Program-made: the position numbers and the translations under genes
Origin: CAZLWA01 sp964563165
GTDB lineage: Bacteria > CLD3 > SB21
Assembly (NCBI GenBank): GCA_964563165.1
Contig: CAZLWA010000097.1
Coordinates: 1-64,000 of the forward strand
DNA length: 64,000 nucleotides
Reading direction: 5' to 3'
Notes under the pieces: generated by a model
What the model saw: the letters and a program-made list of their open reading frames with translations, nothing else
The model's database searches: none
What the model was told of the DNA's origin: nothing
Shown: positions 43,979-51,750 of the stretch, in pieces
Layout: every line of letters begins with the position of its first letter
Position numbering within the stretch: position 1 is the stretch's first letter

Positions 43979-46483
43979 CTACTTCGGTCTCAGGATGAGT
44001 ATCTTCGAGTCCCTTTCAATTTCATCCAATTTCATAGAAAGTGTTTTGTAATTTCCATCCTGCCAATCCTGAACCTGATCCGAATAATGAGCACTGAAAG
44101 GCTGTCCGCTCTGACCCAAGGTCAATATGGTTTGCGGATGAGCCCAGTCACTGAGATCCACGATACGCCGCATCGACGCGCCGCCCACGCACTTGAACGT
44201 CGTGTCTGAATGATCGTATTCGGTATTGTTGACGGTCGTGGCGTTACCGCCGATCGGGAAAGGGCCGATGTTAAATAAATGATCCATCGGTTTTTGTTTG
44301 CCGATCACATGTTCGAAAGTGACCGTATGCAATTTTTCCCACATCCAGCCGCCGCTCTCTTTTCCCAACCGCATCGCCAGCCACTTAACCGTTTGCTTCA
44401 ACGACAACCGGATGATCTCGTCGCGGCCTTCTGTACTGTTCTTTGTGTGAATATCATCCCACCATGGAGATTTTTTGCTTGCTAGTATCTGTGAAGTTAC
44501 ACGGGCCGGCACGCCAATGAGTTTCACGAATGATTCATAAAGCCGGCCCCCCATCTCATCCCGGTACGTATTCTGCAGAAGGTGCTGAAAAAAAACATTA
44601 AAAATCGCCGCACCCTGGCTCCGGAGATCCATCTTTCGGTCCCAGTGCTTCAAAAATAAATAAGCTTCGTGATAAGGATAGTCCGCACTTTTATTTTCGT
44701 TTTTAAAGATCGGCTCATCCACGCACGCGTCGAGAATATAAGGCGTCACTTCAGCGGCATGAAAAGAAAAAAAATCATTCTGCAAACTCTTGAAATCCTC
44801 AGTGCTGAATTTTTGCTTCGCGCTCAAAAAATCCCGGATACGCAAGATCCTCGAAGGATTTTCCCAATAGTTGGAAACCATGTACGGAAACCAGTCCCCT
44901 GCCGTCTTATTATTTGCCGAGGCAAGGTACCCTTCCTCCGGATTGAATGCGTAGGGCAGCTGGTCGAACGGAACAGTGCCTGTCCAGTCGTTCTGGCGCG
45001 TCGTTCCGTCAAGAATGGCAATACCGTTTCCGTTCTTTCGCACCGGGATTCCGGACATGCACTGATAACCGATGTTGCCCTCGACGTCCGCATAAACAAC
45101 ATTCTGCCCCGGTACTTTGAAAAGTTTTGCTGCCTCACGAAATTCCGCCCAGTTTCTTGCCCGATTCAATTTCAGTATTCCTTCGAGTTCATGGCTCCGG
45201 TCGTGTCCGAGCCAGCGAACGGAAACGGCTTCGCTTTGATCTTTCGTCAAATCAAAAACGGCGTTAACAATCGGGCCGCGGTGCGTGAACGGAATTTGCA
45301 GCACAACGCTTGCCGAATCTTTAACCACGATCTCTTCTTTTCGATACGTCAGCTTCTCCCATTTACCGTCAATAAAATATTCATCGCCCCTTATTTTTTC
45401 ACGATACAGATCCACATCGTCGCACATCACATTCGTAAAGGCCCATGCGATCTTGCGATTGTTCCCCAAAACGACGGCGCCCATTCCCGGCAGCATGAAC
45501 CCCGACACGTCAAATGCTCCCCCGGCCAGATGCATTTCATACCACGTTGGCGGCGCGCTGTGAGCCAGGTGAGGATCGTTGGCGAGGATGGGTTTTCCGC
45601 TGGTTGATTTCCTGCCTGACACGACCCAGTTATTACTGCCGATCGAAAACCCCTCCATCCCGAGCAGTCCTTTGATGTGCAAATTGGCTTCGACAAATTC
45701 GTCCAGCCCCCGGTTGTCATGCTTGTTTTTCTGAAAGTCATTTTGGTCATAGAGGCCTTCGGAAACGATTCTCTTTTTCGAATCCGACTTCGGAAAATCA
45801 AACGACGATTTTTTCACGATAACCGGCAAATCTTCCGGCCAGCGGGGTAAAATTTCCTGCATTTTCGCATACCCGACGCTGTCGAGGATCTTACTGTAAC
45901 AGACGTCCGTGTACCATCCGAAACTCAATTGCCACGCCAACAGCCGCGACAACGCAATGCTGTGCTCGATTTTCCACAGTTCCGGATCAAAACCCAGCAG
46001 GACGAATTCCACCGGGAAATTATTCGTGTGCGTCTGAATAAAATAATTTACCCCGTCCGTGTAAGATTCCGCTAACGTGCGCGTAGGGCCTTCCAAACTG
46101 TCGGCAATCATTTTCGCGATCCGCATCAAACCGATCGTGCGCAGCGCTTTATCCATCGGAATCGTTCTTGCTCCAAAAATCTCCGACAACCGTCCTCCGC
46201 TCACGCGCCTCATTAAATCCATTTGCCACAGCCGATCCTGGGCCTGAACATAGCCCGTTGCGAACATCAGGTCTTTTTCGTTATCCGCAAAAATATGAGG
46301 CACCCCGTAAGTGTCCCGATACACCGTCACGGGCGCACCGATGCCTTCAACGAATAATTCGCCTTCCGTTTTCGGCAATGATTTTCTGATCAGCAAATAC
46401 GTAACCATGCTGATTCCGAAAATCAAAATAAGCACGAACAACGAAATGCCGAAAACAATTTTCTTTCTTCGCGTTAATGCCAT
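43979..46483 (-). CDS. Penicillin acylase (Ntn-hydrolase, S45) family protein
   Basis: An 834-residue protein with an N-terminal membrane anchor (about 8-30). The S45 layout is an alpha segment with GVPHIFADNEKDLMFATGYVQAQDRLWQMD, then a linker and the beta subunit starting at S283 in GSNNWVVSG. That serine is the expected nucleophile after self-cleavage at G282-S283. WAFTNVMCDDVDLY and PKR-like late segments fit. The family hydrolyses amide bonds, including beta-lactam side chains and N-acyl-homoserine lactones. The true substrate here is unknown. It lies 59 nt downstream of the YfhO gene and may be cotranscribed. Confidence 0.9.
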   Translation of the reverse strand: MALTRRKKIVFGISLFVLILIFGISMVTYLLIRKSLPKTEGELFVEGIGAPVTVYRDTYGVPHIFADNEKDLMFATGYVQAQDRLWQMDLMRRVSGGRLSEIFGARTIPMDKALRTIGLMRIAKMIADSLEGPTRTLAESYTDGVNYFIQTHTNNFPVEFVLLGFDPELWKIEHSIALSRLLAWQLSFGWYTDVCYSKILDSVGYAKMQEILPRWPEDLPVIVKKSSFDFPKSDSKKRIVSEGLYDQNDFQKNKHDNRGLDEFVEANLHIKGLLGMEGFSIGSNNWVVSGRKSTSGKPILANDPHLAHSAPPTWYEMHLAGGAFDVSGFMLPGMGAVVLGNNRKIAWAFTNVMCDDVDLYREKIRGDEYFIDGKWEKLTYRKEEIVVKDSASVVLQIPFTHRGPIVNAVFDLTKDQSEAVSVRWLGHDRSHELEGILKLNRARNWAEFREAAKLFKVPGQNVVYADVEGNIGYQCMSGIPVRKNGNGIAILDGTTRQNDWTGTVPFDQLPYAFNPEEGYLASANNKTAGDWFPYMVSNYWENPSRILRIRDFLSAKQKFSTEDFKSLQNDFFSFHAAEVTPYILDACVDEPIFKNENKSADYPYHEAYLFLKHWDRKMDLRSQGAAIFNVFFQHLLQNTYRDEMGGRLYESFVKLIGVPARVTSQILASKKSPWWDDIHTKNSTEGRDEIIRLSLKQTVKWLAMRLGKESGGWMWEKLHTVTFEHVIGKQKPMDHLFNIGPFPIGGNATTVNNTEYDHSDTTFKCVGGASMRRIVDLSDWAHPQTILTLGQSGQPFSAHYSDQVQDWQDGNYKTLSMKLDEIERDSKILILRPK

Positions 46484-46542
46484 TTCAACCCCGATACATG
46501 TGACCGGGCAACGTTATGAACGCATGAACAGCGGTTCATAAC

Positions 46543-49068
46543 CTATGTCACCAATCGCCGGTCCTGTTTTCTTTTTAGAAAAGCGTTCACTGCACAAAAT
46601 AACATCAAACCCGTCGTTCCAAATAAAGAGATAGAACTCACCCAGATGCCAAGGGAAAATTCTTTCGGTTCAAAGATGAACTCCACTTTATGATTTCCTG
46701 CCGGCACGACCACCGAGCGCAGAACATAATCCGTCTTATAGATCTCCGTCTCTTGTCCGTCCACATAGGCCTTCCAGCCATGAGGATAATAGATCTCACT
46801 CAACACGAGCAATGACGGCCGGTCGGTATATGCATCGATGACGACGCGGTTGGTTTTGAGTTCGGAAATTTTCGCGGCGCTGGAATCCCAGGGCAGAACC
46901 GGTGCTGCAGGATTTTTTTCCAGAATCGCTGTGGCGGATGGGTCGAACGTTGCCGCATTTAAACGCCCTATTATTTTTTGCTTGTCCGGTTCGACCTCAA
47001 CCCTCTTTACAAAAAAAGCGCGCGGCAGCATATTTCTGTTCTCATAGATCAGATTTTTGCTCGCGCCGTCCATTTTGATCAATTGGAGCCCTTTATCCTG
47101 AGGCAGTTGCCCGTTCGCGATGAGGTATTTGACATTGAGCATGTTGACGACATTCATATTGACTGGAAATTGAGGATCCGGTCCCTTATAGAGTGCGAAC
47201 TCGATCAGGTCCTGATAGATGCGCATTTTCGTCGGGCTGTAGCCGCCGATGCTCTGCACACCGAAATAACTCCAGACGGGCGAACCCGATTGGGCATGCT
47301 CCAGAAGCGAAAAGACTCTGAATGGGGACGGGTCCGATTTTAAGAATTTAATCGTTTCCGTTTCCTGAAATTCATAGCTCGCGGGAACGCGCGTTTGCGG
47401 TCTCAATACCTTCTTATCGAGGCTGATGGTGTCTATGGAAAGCGTGAGTAGGAGAATGCACAATGCCGCGGTCGACGATATCATTTCCCGAATATAAACG
47501 TAAAATGCCATTAAAATAACGTCCGCAATCACTACAAATTTAATGAAACCGCCGCTGAGGACATCCAATCGTATTTGTTTGAGCTGAGCCAATTGTTGTG
47601 CGTTATACCTCTTCACATCGTCTTCCGCAAGAAATGAAAACATTGAAAAAAACCCATCTTTAAAAAGAATCGCAATCACCAGCAATACGCTCAGCGTGAC
47701 CGCAATATTCAGAAATATTCTATTCAAATTCTTTCGATTCTTCTTTTCCTCTTCTGTTGGGTTAAAAATGAAATCCAGTCCGTAACACGCCAGCACGCAA
47801 ACAGCGAACGTGAAAATACACAGGATCATCGAAGGCACGCGGAATTTGTCAAAGAACGGAAGCACAGCGAGAACGAGTTGAAAGAATGGCTCGAAAAATC
47901 TGCCGAACGAGATCAGCAGGGCCACGGCGGCCGTGACGAGTAGAAACTTCGTTACGGTATTGCGGCGATAAATAACAGCGATGATCGCTGCGATCATAGG
48001 AAGCAAACCGAAATAAAATGCCGACGATGTGAACGTCATCCATCCCCAGTAATATGGACTTTCGAGGCCAAAGAAAGTCGGAATGAAGAACGTAATGGAT
48101 TCCAGCGGATGGAACGACCACATAGTAATATAATCGAACGTCATTCCGCTGCTGCCGCCCGCCAAAACGCCGGCCTCCGCAAAAGCAGGAGGCACGGCCC
48201 GCATCGTAACATCCGAATAAATGTAATTTGAAAAATAACTCAGAGATCCGAACCCCAGTCCGATAAGCATTGCCGAGGACAGTCCCAGGCCGGATTTCAC
48301 AATGCCGCTTTTATCATCCTTGAAGTGATCGAGCGCGTAAAAAACGAAATAAATTCCGAGCACCAAGAATCCGTAGTACAGGATCTGTGTATGACCCGGG
48401 TCAAGGAAAAAAGCTCCCATCACGAAAGCCATGACCGACCAATTAAACAGGCTGCGCTGCTTAAAGAACCGCATGACGGCCAGGACCACGAGCGGAATGT
48501 AGGCGATGGTTTTGACTTTGCCTCCGTGCCCCGCGGCAACCGACGCGACAAAAAAATTACAAAACATATAGGCGATCGCCGCACTCAATGCGATCAAATG
48601 ATTGAACCCCAGGTTCCGCGCAAGCAGAAACATGAAAACGCCCGCAAAAAAGAAAATAGCGACCTCCCACGCATTGTCGCGATTAAAAAAAACGAGGTTG
48701 ACCGTCCCATTGACGAGAGTCATCGGATTGAAATAGGCATGGTACTTGACCACGGGCGTGTTGCCCGGATCGCTGTACATGCCGCTCGCAACCGTTGGCA
48801 TGCCGCCGAACATGTACGGAAACCACAAGGGTACCGCTCCTTCTTTCCCGGTCAGGTCCTTTGCCGCTTTCGTGATGCTAGTCACGGCCGAAATGTCTCC
48901 GCCGGCCGTAAAAACTTTGTTGCGAAAAACAAAATCACTGAATAAAAATAAAACGAGAACGTATAAGAATAAGACGGATAATAAATCTTTTTGCCAATTT
49001 TTGAGAGCGGCAGCCGCTGCAGGCTGGCGGAGTTTGTCGTTTCGGGTTTTTAAGGTCGGTTTAGACAT
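46543..49068 (-). CDS. YfhO family polytopic membrane protein
   Basis: An 841-residue protein with about 12-14 membrane segments between residues 25 and 540 and one near the C-terminus. A soluble region with beta-sandwich pattern (YYPHGWKAYVDGQETEIYKTDYVLRSV) is near the end. This is the YfhO layout of GT-C fold membrane glycosyltransferases, a family that in Gram-positives modifies lipoteichoic acid; the substrate here is unknown. I start it at ATG 49068 (MSKPTLKTR) because GGAAGGGA precedes it by about 4 nt. An in-frame ATG at 49098 lacks a site. The first periplasmic loop holds FTAGGDIS and FPYMFGGMPT, typical of the family. Confidence 0.85.
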   Translation of the reverse strand: MSKPTLKTRNDKLRQPAAAAALKNWQKDLLSVLFLYVLVLFLFSDFVFRNKVFTAGGDISAVTSITKAAKDLTGKEGAVPLWFPYMFGGMPTVASGMYSDPGNTPVVKYHAYFNPMTLVNGTVNLVFFNRDNAWEVAIFFFAGVFMFLLARNLGFNHLIALSAAIAYMFCNFFVASVAAGHGGKVKTIAYIPLVVLAVMRFFKQRSLFNWSVMAFVMGAFFLDPGHTQILYYGFLVLGIYFVFYALDHFKDDKSGIVKSGLGLSSAMLIGLGFGSLSYFSNYIYSDVTMRAVPPAFAEAGVLAGGSSGMTFDYITMWSFHPLESITFFIPTFFGLESPYYWGWMTFTSSAFYFGLLPMIAAIIAVIYRRNTVTKFLLVTAAVALLISFGRFFEPFFQLVLAVLPFFDKFRVPSMILCIFTFAVCVLACYGLDFIFNPTEEEKKNRKNLNRIFLNIAVTLSVLLVIAILFKDGFFSMFSFLAEDDVKRYNAQQLAQLKQIRLDVLSGGFIKFVVIADVILMAFYVYIREMISSTAALCILLLTLSIDTISLDKKVLRPQTRVPASYEFQETETIKFLKSDPSPFRVFSLLEHAQSGSPVWSYFGVQSIGGYSPTKMRIYQDLIEFALYKGPDPQFPVNMNVVNMLNVKYLIANGQLPQDKGLQLIKMDGASKNLIYENRNMLPRAFFVKRVEVEPDKQKIIGRLNAATFDPSATAILEKNPAAPVLPWDSSAAKISELKTNRVVIDAYTDRPSLLVLSEIYYPHGWKAYVDGQETEIYKTDYVLRSVVVPAGNHKVEFIFEPKEFSLGIWVSSISLFGTTGLMLFCAVNAFLKRKQDRRLVT

Positions 49069-49149
49069 ATTCCCTTCCGGAAGTTTTAATGCGCTCAAAA
49101 AAACTAATTAAAAATTGGAAGAATATCAAAACTTATTTTTGTATCAAGC

Positions 49150-49178
49150 TTGAAGAATTCGCGGCAATGTTCTATATT
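49150..49178 (+). promoter_or_regulatory. Sigma-70 type promoter of ygfZ
   Basis: TTGAAG (49150-49155), a 17-nt spacer and TATATT (49173-49178). The start codon is at 49184, only 5 nt after the -10, so a transcript would begin at or next to the ATG. Confidence 0.5.
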
Positions 49179-49183
49179 GCCCC

Positions 49184-50257
49184 ATGCTTCACACACCGTT
49201 TTATCGTTTCCAAGAATCGGCCGGCGCGCATTTCCTGAATTATGAATACGCCCCATACGAATTACCTTCCTATTTTGATGCTATTGAATCGGAATATGAC
49301 GCACTTAGAAATTCCGCCGCGTTTGTTGATTTTTCCTTTCTGGGGCGCCTTCGATTGGCAGGAAAAGATGCGTTGGGCCTGCTTCACCGCCTGTCCACTA
49401 ACGATCTCAGGAATCTACTCCCGCTGCAGCGTGCCGTCTCCGTGCTGACTTCTGAAAAAGGAAGGATAATGGACCTCGTAACTATAGACCATTGTTCAGA
49501 TCACGTTCTGATGATCACGTCTGCGCAAAATCAGGTACCGATAGCGAAATGGCTGGACAAATACACTATTACGGACATCGTCGTGACAAAAGACGTGACG
49601 GATACGACCCTTCAGGTGCGCATCTTGGGGCCTAAAAGCCCGGAAGCGGTTAACCTCATGTTCAAAATAGATTCGGCACAGCTTCAGCCGAATCAACTGA
49701 GTGAAACCCGGATCGGGCATCATGAAATTTTAATTGCACGGTCCGATTACCTGAATGAAACAGGTTTTGATGTGATTGCGGACATTGCGGCGGCGGAGAC
49801 TTTGTTCAGTGCCTCTAAAAATTCCGGACTACAATTTTGCGGAATGGAAGCGTGCGAGATCGCGCGAGTCGAAGACGGTAAACCGGTGTTTCGCCGCGAA
49901 TTATCGGACAAATATAACCCGCTGGAAGCCGGATTGACGGATGCCGTGAGTTTTACCAAGGGATGTTACATCGGACAGGAAGTCATCGCACGGCTCGACA
50001 GTTATCAAAAAGTCCAAAGGCATTTGGTTCAGCTCAGACTCTCCGGGCAGCCCATGGAGGAGAATAAGATCCTATTTCAAGGCAAAGAGATCGGAACCGT
50101 CACGAGCTGCGTCCGGTCTATTAAACATAATGGTTTCATAGGCTTGGGATACGTCAAAACGGAATTTTCAACCAGCGGAGAAATATTCGATGTGACCGAT
50201 TCCTCTAAAATGACACGTGCGCAATTGCTGAGCATGAAAACACCTGAATTTGCTTGA
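49184..50257 (+). CDS. ygfZ: YgfZ/GcvT-domain tetrahydrofolate-binding protein
   Basis: A 357-residue folate-binding protein of the GcvT superfamily that helps assemble or maintain Fe-S clusters (MiaB-type enzymes). The diagnostic KGCYIGQEV motif is near 259-267. The N-terminal GcvT-like half has FVDFSFLGRLRLAGKDALGLLHRLSTND. It is slightly longer than E. coli YgfZ (326). There is no ribosome binding site in the 5 nt between the promoter and ATG, so it may be leaderless. Glycine cleavage partner genes are absent, which also favours YgfZ over GcvT. Confidence 0.9.
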   Translation: MLHTPFYRFQESAGAHFLNYEYAPYELPSYFDAIESEYDALRNSAAFVDFSFLGRLRLAGKDALGLLHRLSTNDLRNLLPLQRAVSVLTSEKGRIMDLVTIDHCSDHVLMITSAQNQVPIAKWLDKYTITDIVVTKDVTDTTLQVRILGPKSPEAVNLMFKIDSAQLQPNQLSETRIGHHEILIARSDYLNETGFDVIADIAAAETLFSASKNSGLQFCGMEACEIARVEDGKPVFRRELSDKYNPLEAGLTDAVSFTKGCYIGQEVIARLDSYQKVQRHLVQLRLSGQPMEENKILFQGKEIGTVTSCVRSIKHNGFIGLGYVKTEFSTSGEIFDVTDSSKMTRAQLLSMKTPEFA

Positions 50258-50282
50258 CAAAATGAAATTAATTCCATAATAT
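50254..50282 (+). promoter_or_regulatory. Sigma-70 type promoter of the HU-family gene
   Basis: A perfect -35 TTGACA (50254-50259), a 17-nt spacer and -10 TAATAT (50277-50282), overlapping the ygfZ stop codon. A transcription start near 50289 would give a leader of about 53 nt to the HU gene, with a strong GGAGGAGG site. Confidence 0.7.
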
Positions 50283-50341
50283 GACTCCCGATTAAGTCCC
50301 TATAAATGCTAACTTTCTGCGCCTGAGGAGGAGGTTTCCGA

Positions 50342-50665
50342 ATGAAAACAATGACCAAGAAAGATGTTTGCAAGCGTGTTGCCGACAAGCTGAACGAAAA
50401 AGTTCACAACGTTGAGAACATTGTAGATGTTGTGTTTGAGTCCATTCGCGAGATTCTGTCCGAGGCCGATCCCGATGTGCGCATTGAAATCCGCGATTTC
50501 GGCGTATTTGAAGTCAAAACGACAAAAGCGAAACCTAAAGCCCGCAACCCAAAGACGGGTGAAATTATTTACGTTCCCCCACGCCGCAAAACGCATTTCA
50601 AACCCGGAAAATTACTCAAAGAAGTTCTCAAACAGCCTTTGAAACCGATCGATACGACAAAATAA
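50342..50665 (+). CDS. HU/IHF-family DNA-binding protein
   Basis: A basic histone-like protein of 107 residues. DFGVFEVKTTKAKPKARNPKTG is the DNA-grasping beta arm region with the RNPKTG tip near residues 70-75. The helical body KKDVCKRVADKLN precedes it. It bends and compacts DNA as a dimer. A short C-terminal tail (KQPLKPIDTTK) extends beyond the usual 90-95 residues. GGAGGAGG lies about 8 nt upstream of the ATG. It has its own promoter and a terminator at 50690, so it is probably monocistronic and strongly expressed. HU versus IHF cannot be settled here. Confidence 0.93.
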   Translation: MKTMTKKDVCKRVADKLNEKVHNVENIVDVVFESIREILSEADPDVRIEIRDFGVFEVKTTKAKPKARNPKTGEIIYVPPRRKTHFKPGKLLKEVLKQPLKPIDTTK

Positions 50666-50689
50666 ATTTCATTCAATAAAAAATTAAGG

Positions 50690-50723
50690 AAGCCATGACG
50701 CGTAACGTCATGGCTTTTCTTTT
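50690..50723 (+). terminator. Intrinsic terminator after the HU-family gene
   Basis: AAGCCATGACG (50690-50700) pairs perfectly with CGTCATGGCTT (50706-50716) around a 5-nt loop, followed by TTCTTTT. The U tract runs right up to the ruvX start codon at 50724. Confidence 0.85.
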
Positions 50724-51146
50724 ATGATCCAGGGACGTATTCTTGCCATTGATTACGGTGAACGGCGCATGGGGCTGGCGTTGAGCGATCCTATGCAGAT
50801 CATTGCATCGGGACTCACCACGCTCGCGGTAAAGAACGACAACGACGCTATGCATCAGTTGCAGGCCGTCGTTCAGGAAAACGAGGTCGTGCAAATAATT
50901 CTCGGGATGCCCTTGGATCCATCCGGCGCAGTGGGAGCCAAGGCCCTCAAAGTGAAAGCGTTTTCAGAAAAACTTCAGCGACGGCTTGGCATCAATGTCA
51001 TTCATTGGGATGAACGCGGTTCTTCGGTCTCCGCAAAAAAAATGCTGCTTGAGGTCGAAGCAAAAAAGAAAAGAAGAAACAAAGAGAAAATTGATGAACT
51101 GGCGGCTGTTGTAATATTAAGACACTATTTGGATTCGCAACGATAG
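50724..51146 (+). CDS. ruvX: Holliday junction resolvase-like RuvX/YqgF
   Basis: A 140-residue RNase H-fold protein of the YqgF family, involved in pre-16S rRNA 5' end processing and proposed as a Holliday junction resolvase. AIDYGERRMGLALSDP, with the first catalytic aspartate, is at the N-terminus. VIHWDERGSSVSAKKML carries the second, and DELAAVVILRHYLD the third. The terminator U tract ends at the ATG, so there is no room for a separate promoter or ribosome binding site in between. Expression may depend on read-through. A downstream start would remove the catalytic aspartate, so the ATG at 50724 must be used. Confidence 0.93.
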   Translation: MIQGRILAIDYGERRMGLALSDPMQIIASGLTTLAVKNDNDAMHQLQAVVQENEVVQIILGMPLDPSGAVGAKALKVKAFSEKLQRRLGINVIHWDERGSSVSAKKMLLEVEAKKKRRNKEKIDELAAVVILRHYLDSQR

Positions 51147-51180
51147 GACTCCGGTTCTCACATGCCTTGGAGAGTCCCTT
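51146..51180. terminator. Weak bidirectional hairpin between ruvX and yqeY
   Basis: GGACTC (51146-51151) can pair with GAGTCC (51172-51177) around a 20-nt loop, followed by CTTTTA, in the 34-nt gap between convergent genes. The stem is short. Confidence 0.35.
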
Positions 51181-51645
51181 TTACGAAGAAACTTGCCCTA
51201 ACTTCGATTTCACGATCTCCTGAACTTTCTTTCCATCCGCCTGGCCTTTCACTTTCGCCATTACGGCCGACATCACTTTGCCCATGTCCTTTGCCGTTTG
51301 CGCACCGACTTCGGCGATAGCAGCTTCGATGATTTTCGCTAAGATTGTGTCGTCCATGGGTTTCGGCAGATATTCTGATATAATTGCAAGCTCTTGTTTT
51401 TCCTTGTCTGCAAGATCCTGGCGACCCCCTTTTTCATACAATTCAATCGCCTCTTTGCGCCGTTTGGACTCGGCAAGCAAAAAAGACATGCGGTCGTCAT
51501 CCGTAAATGCACTGCCTTTGTCAATGACAACTTTCTGAAGGCTTGCTTTCATCATTCGAATCGTTTCCAACCGAATTTTATCTCCGCTTTTCATCGCATT
51601 TTTCAGATCCTCATCCAGTTTATCGATCATCGAATTCTGAACCAT
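51181..51645 (-). CDS. yqeY: GatB/YqeY domain-containing protein
   Basis: A 154-residue helical protein with the YqeY layout: KLDEDLKNAMKSGDKIRLETIRMMKASLQ at the start, ESKRRKEAIELYEKGGRQDLADKE in the middle, and DMGKVMSAVMAKVKGQADGK near the end. This domain is the tRNA-binding tail of GatB but occurs alone in many bacteria. Its function is not settled. AAAGGGAGTG lies before the ATG. It lies 105 nt downstream of the sensor kinase on the same strand. Confidence 0.92.
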   Translation of the reverse strand: MVQNSMIDKLDEDLKNAMKSGDKIRLETIRMMKASLQKVVIDKGSAFTDDDRMSFLLAESKRRKEAIELYEKGGRQDLADKEKQELAIISEYLPKPMDDTILAKIIEAAIAEVGAQTAKDMGKVMSAVMAKVKGQADGKKVQEIVKSKLGQVSS

Positions 51646-51750
51646 AACACACTCCCTTTTGATTTAATGTTAAATGAAACCCTGTTCAATTCTAAGTTGT
51701 CCGTACCGGCATTCATTCCGTCCGGGCCTGTGCAGGATCCGGCAGAAGGT

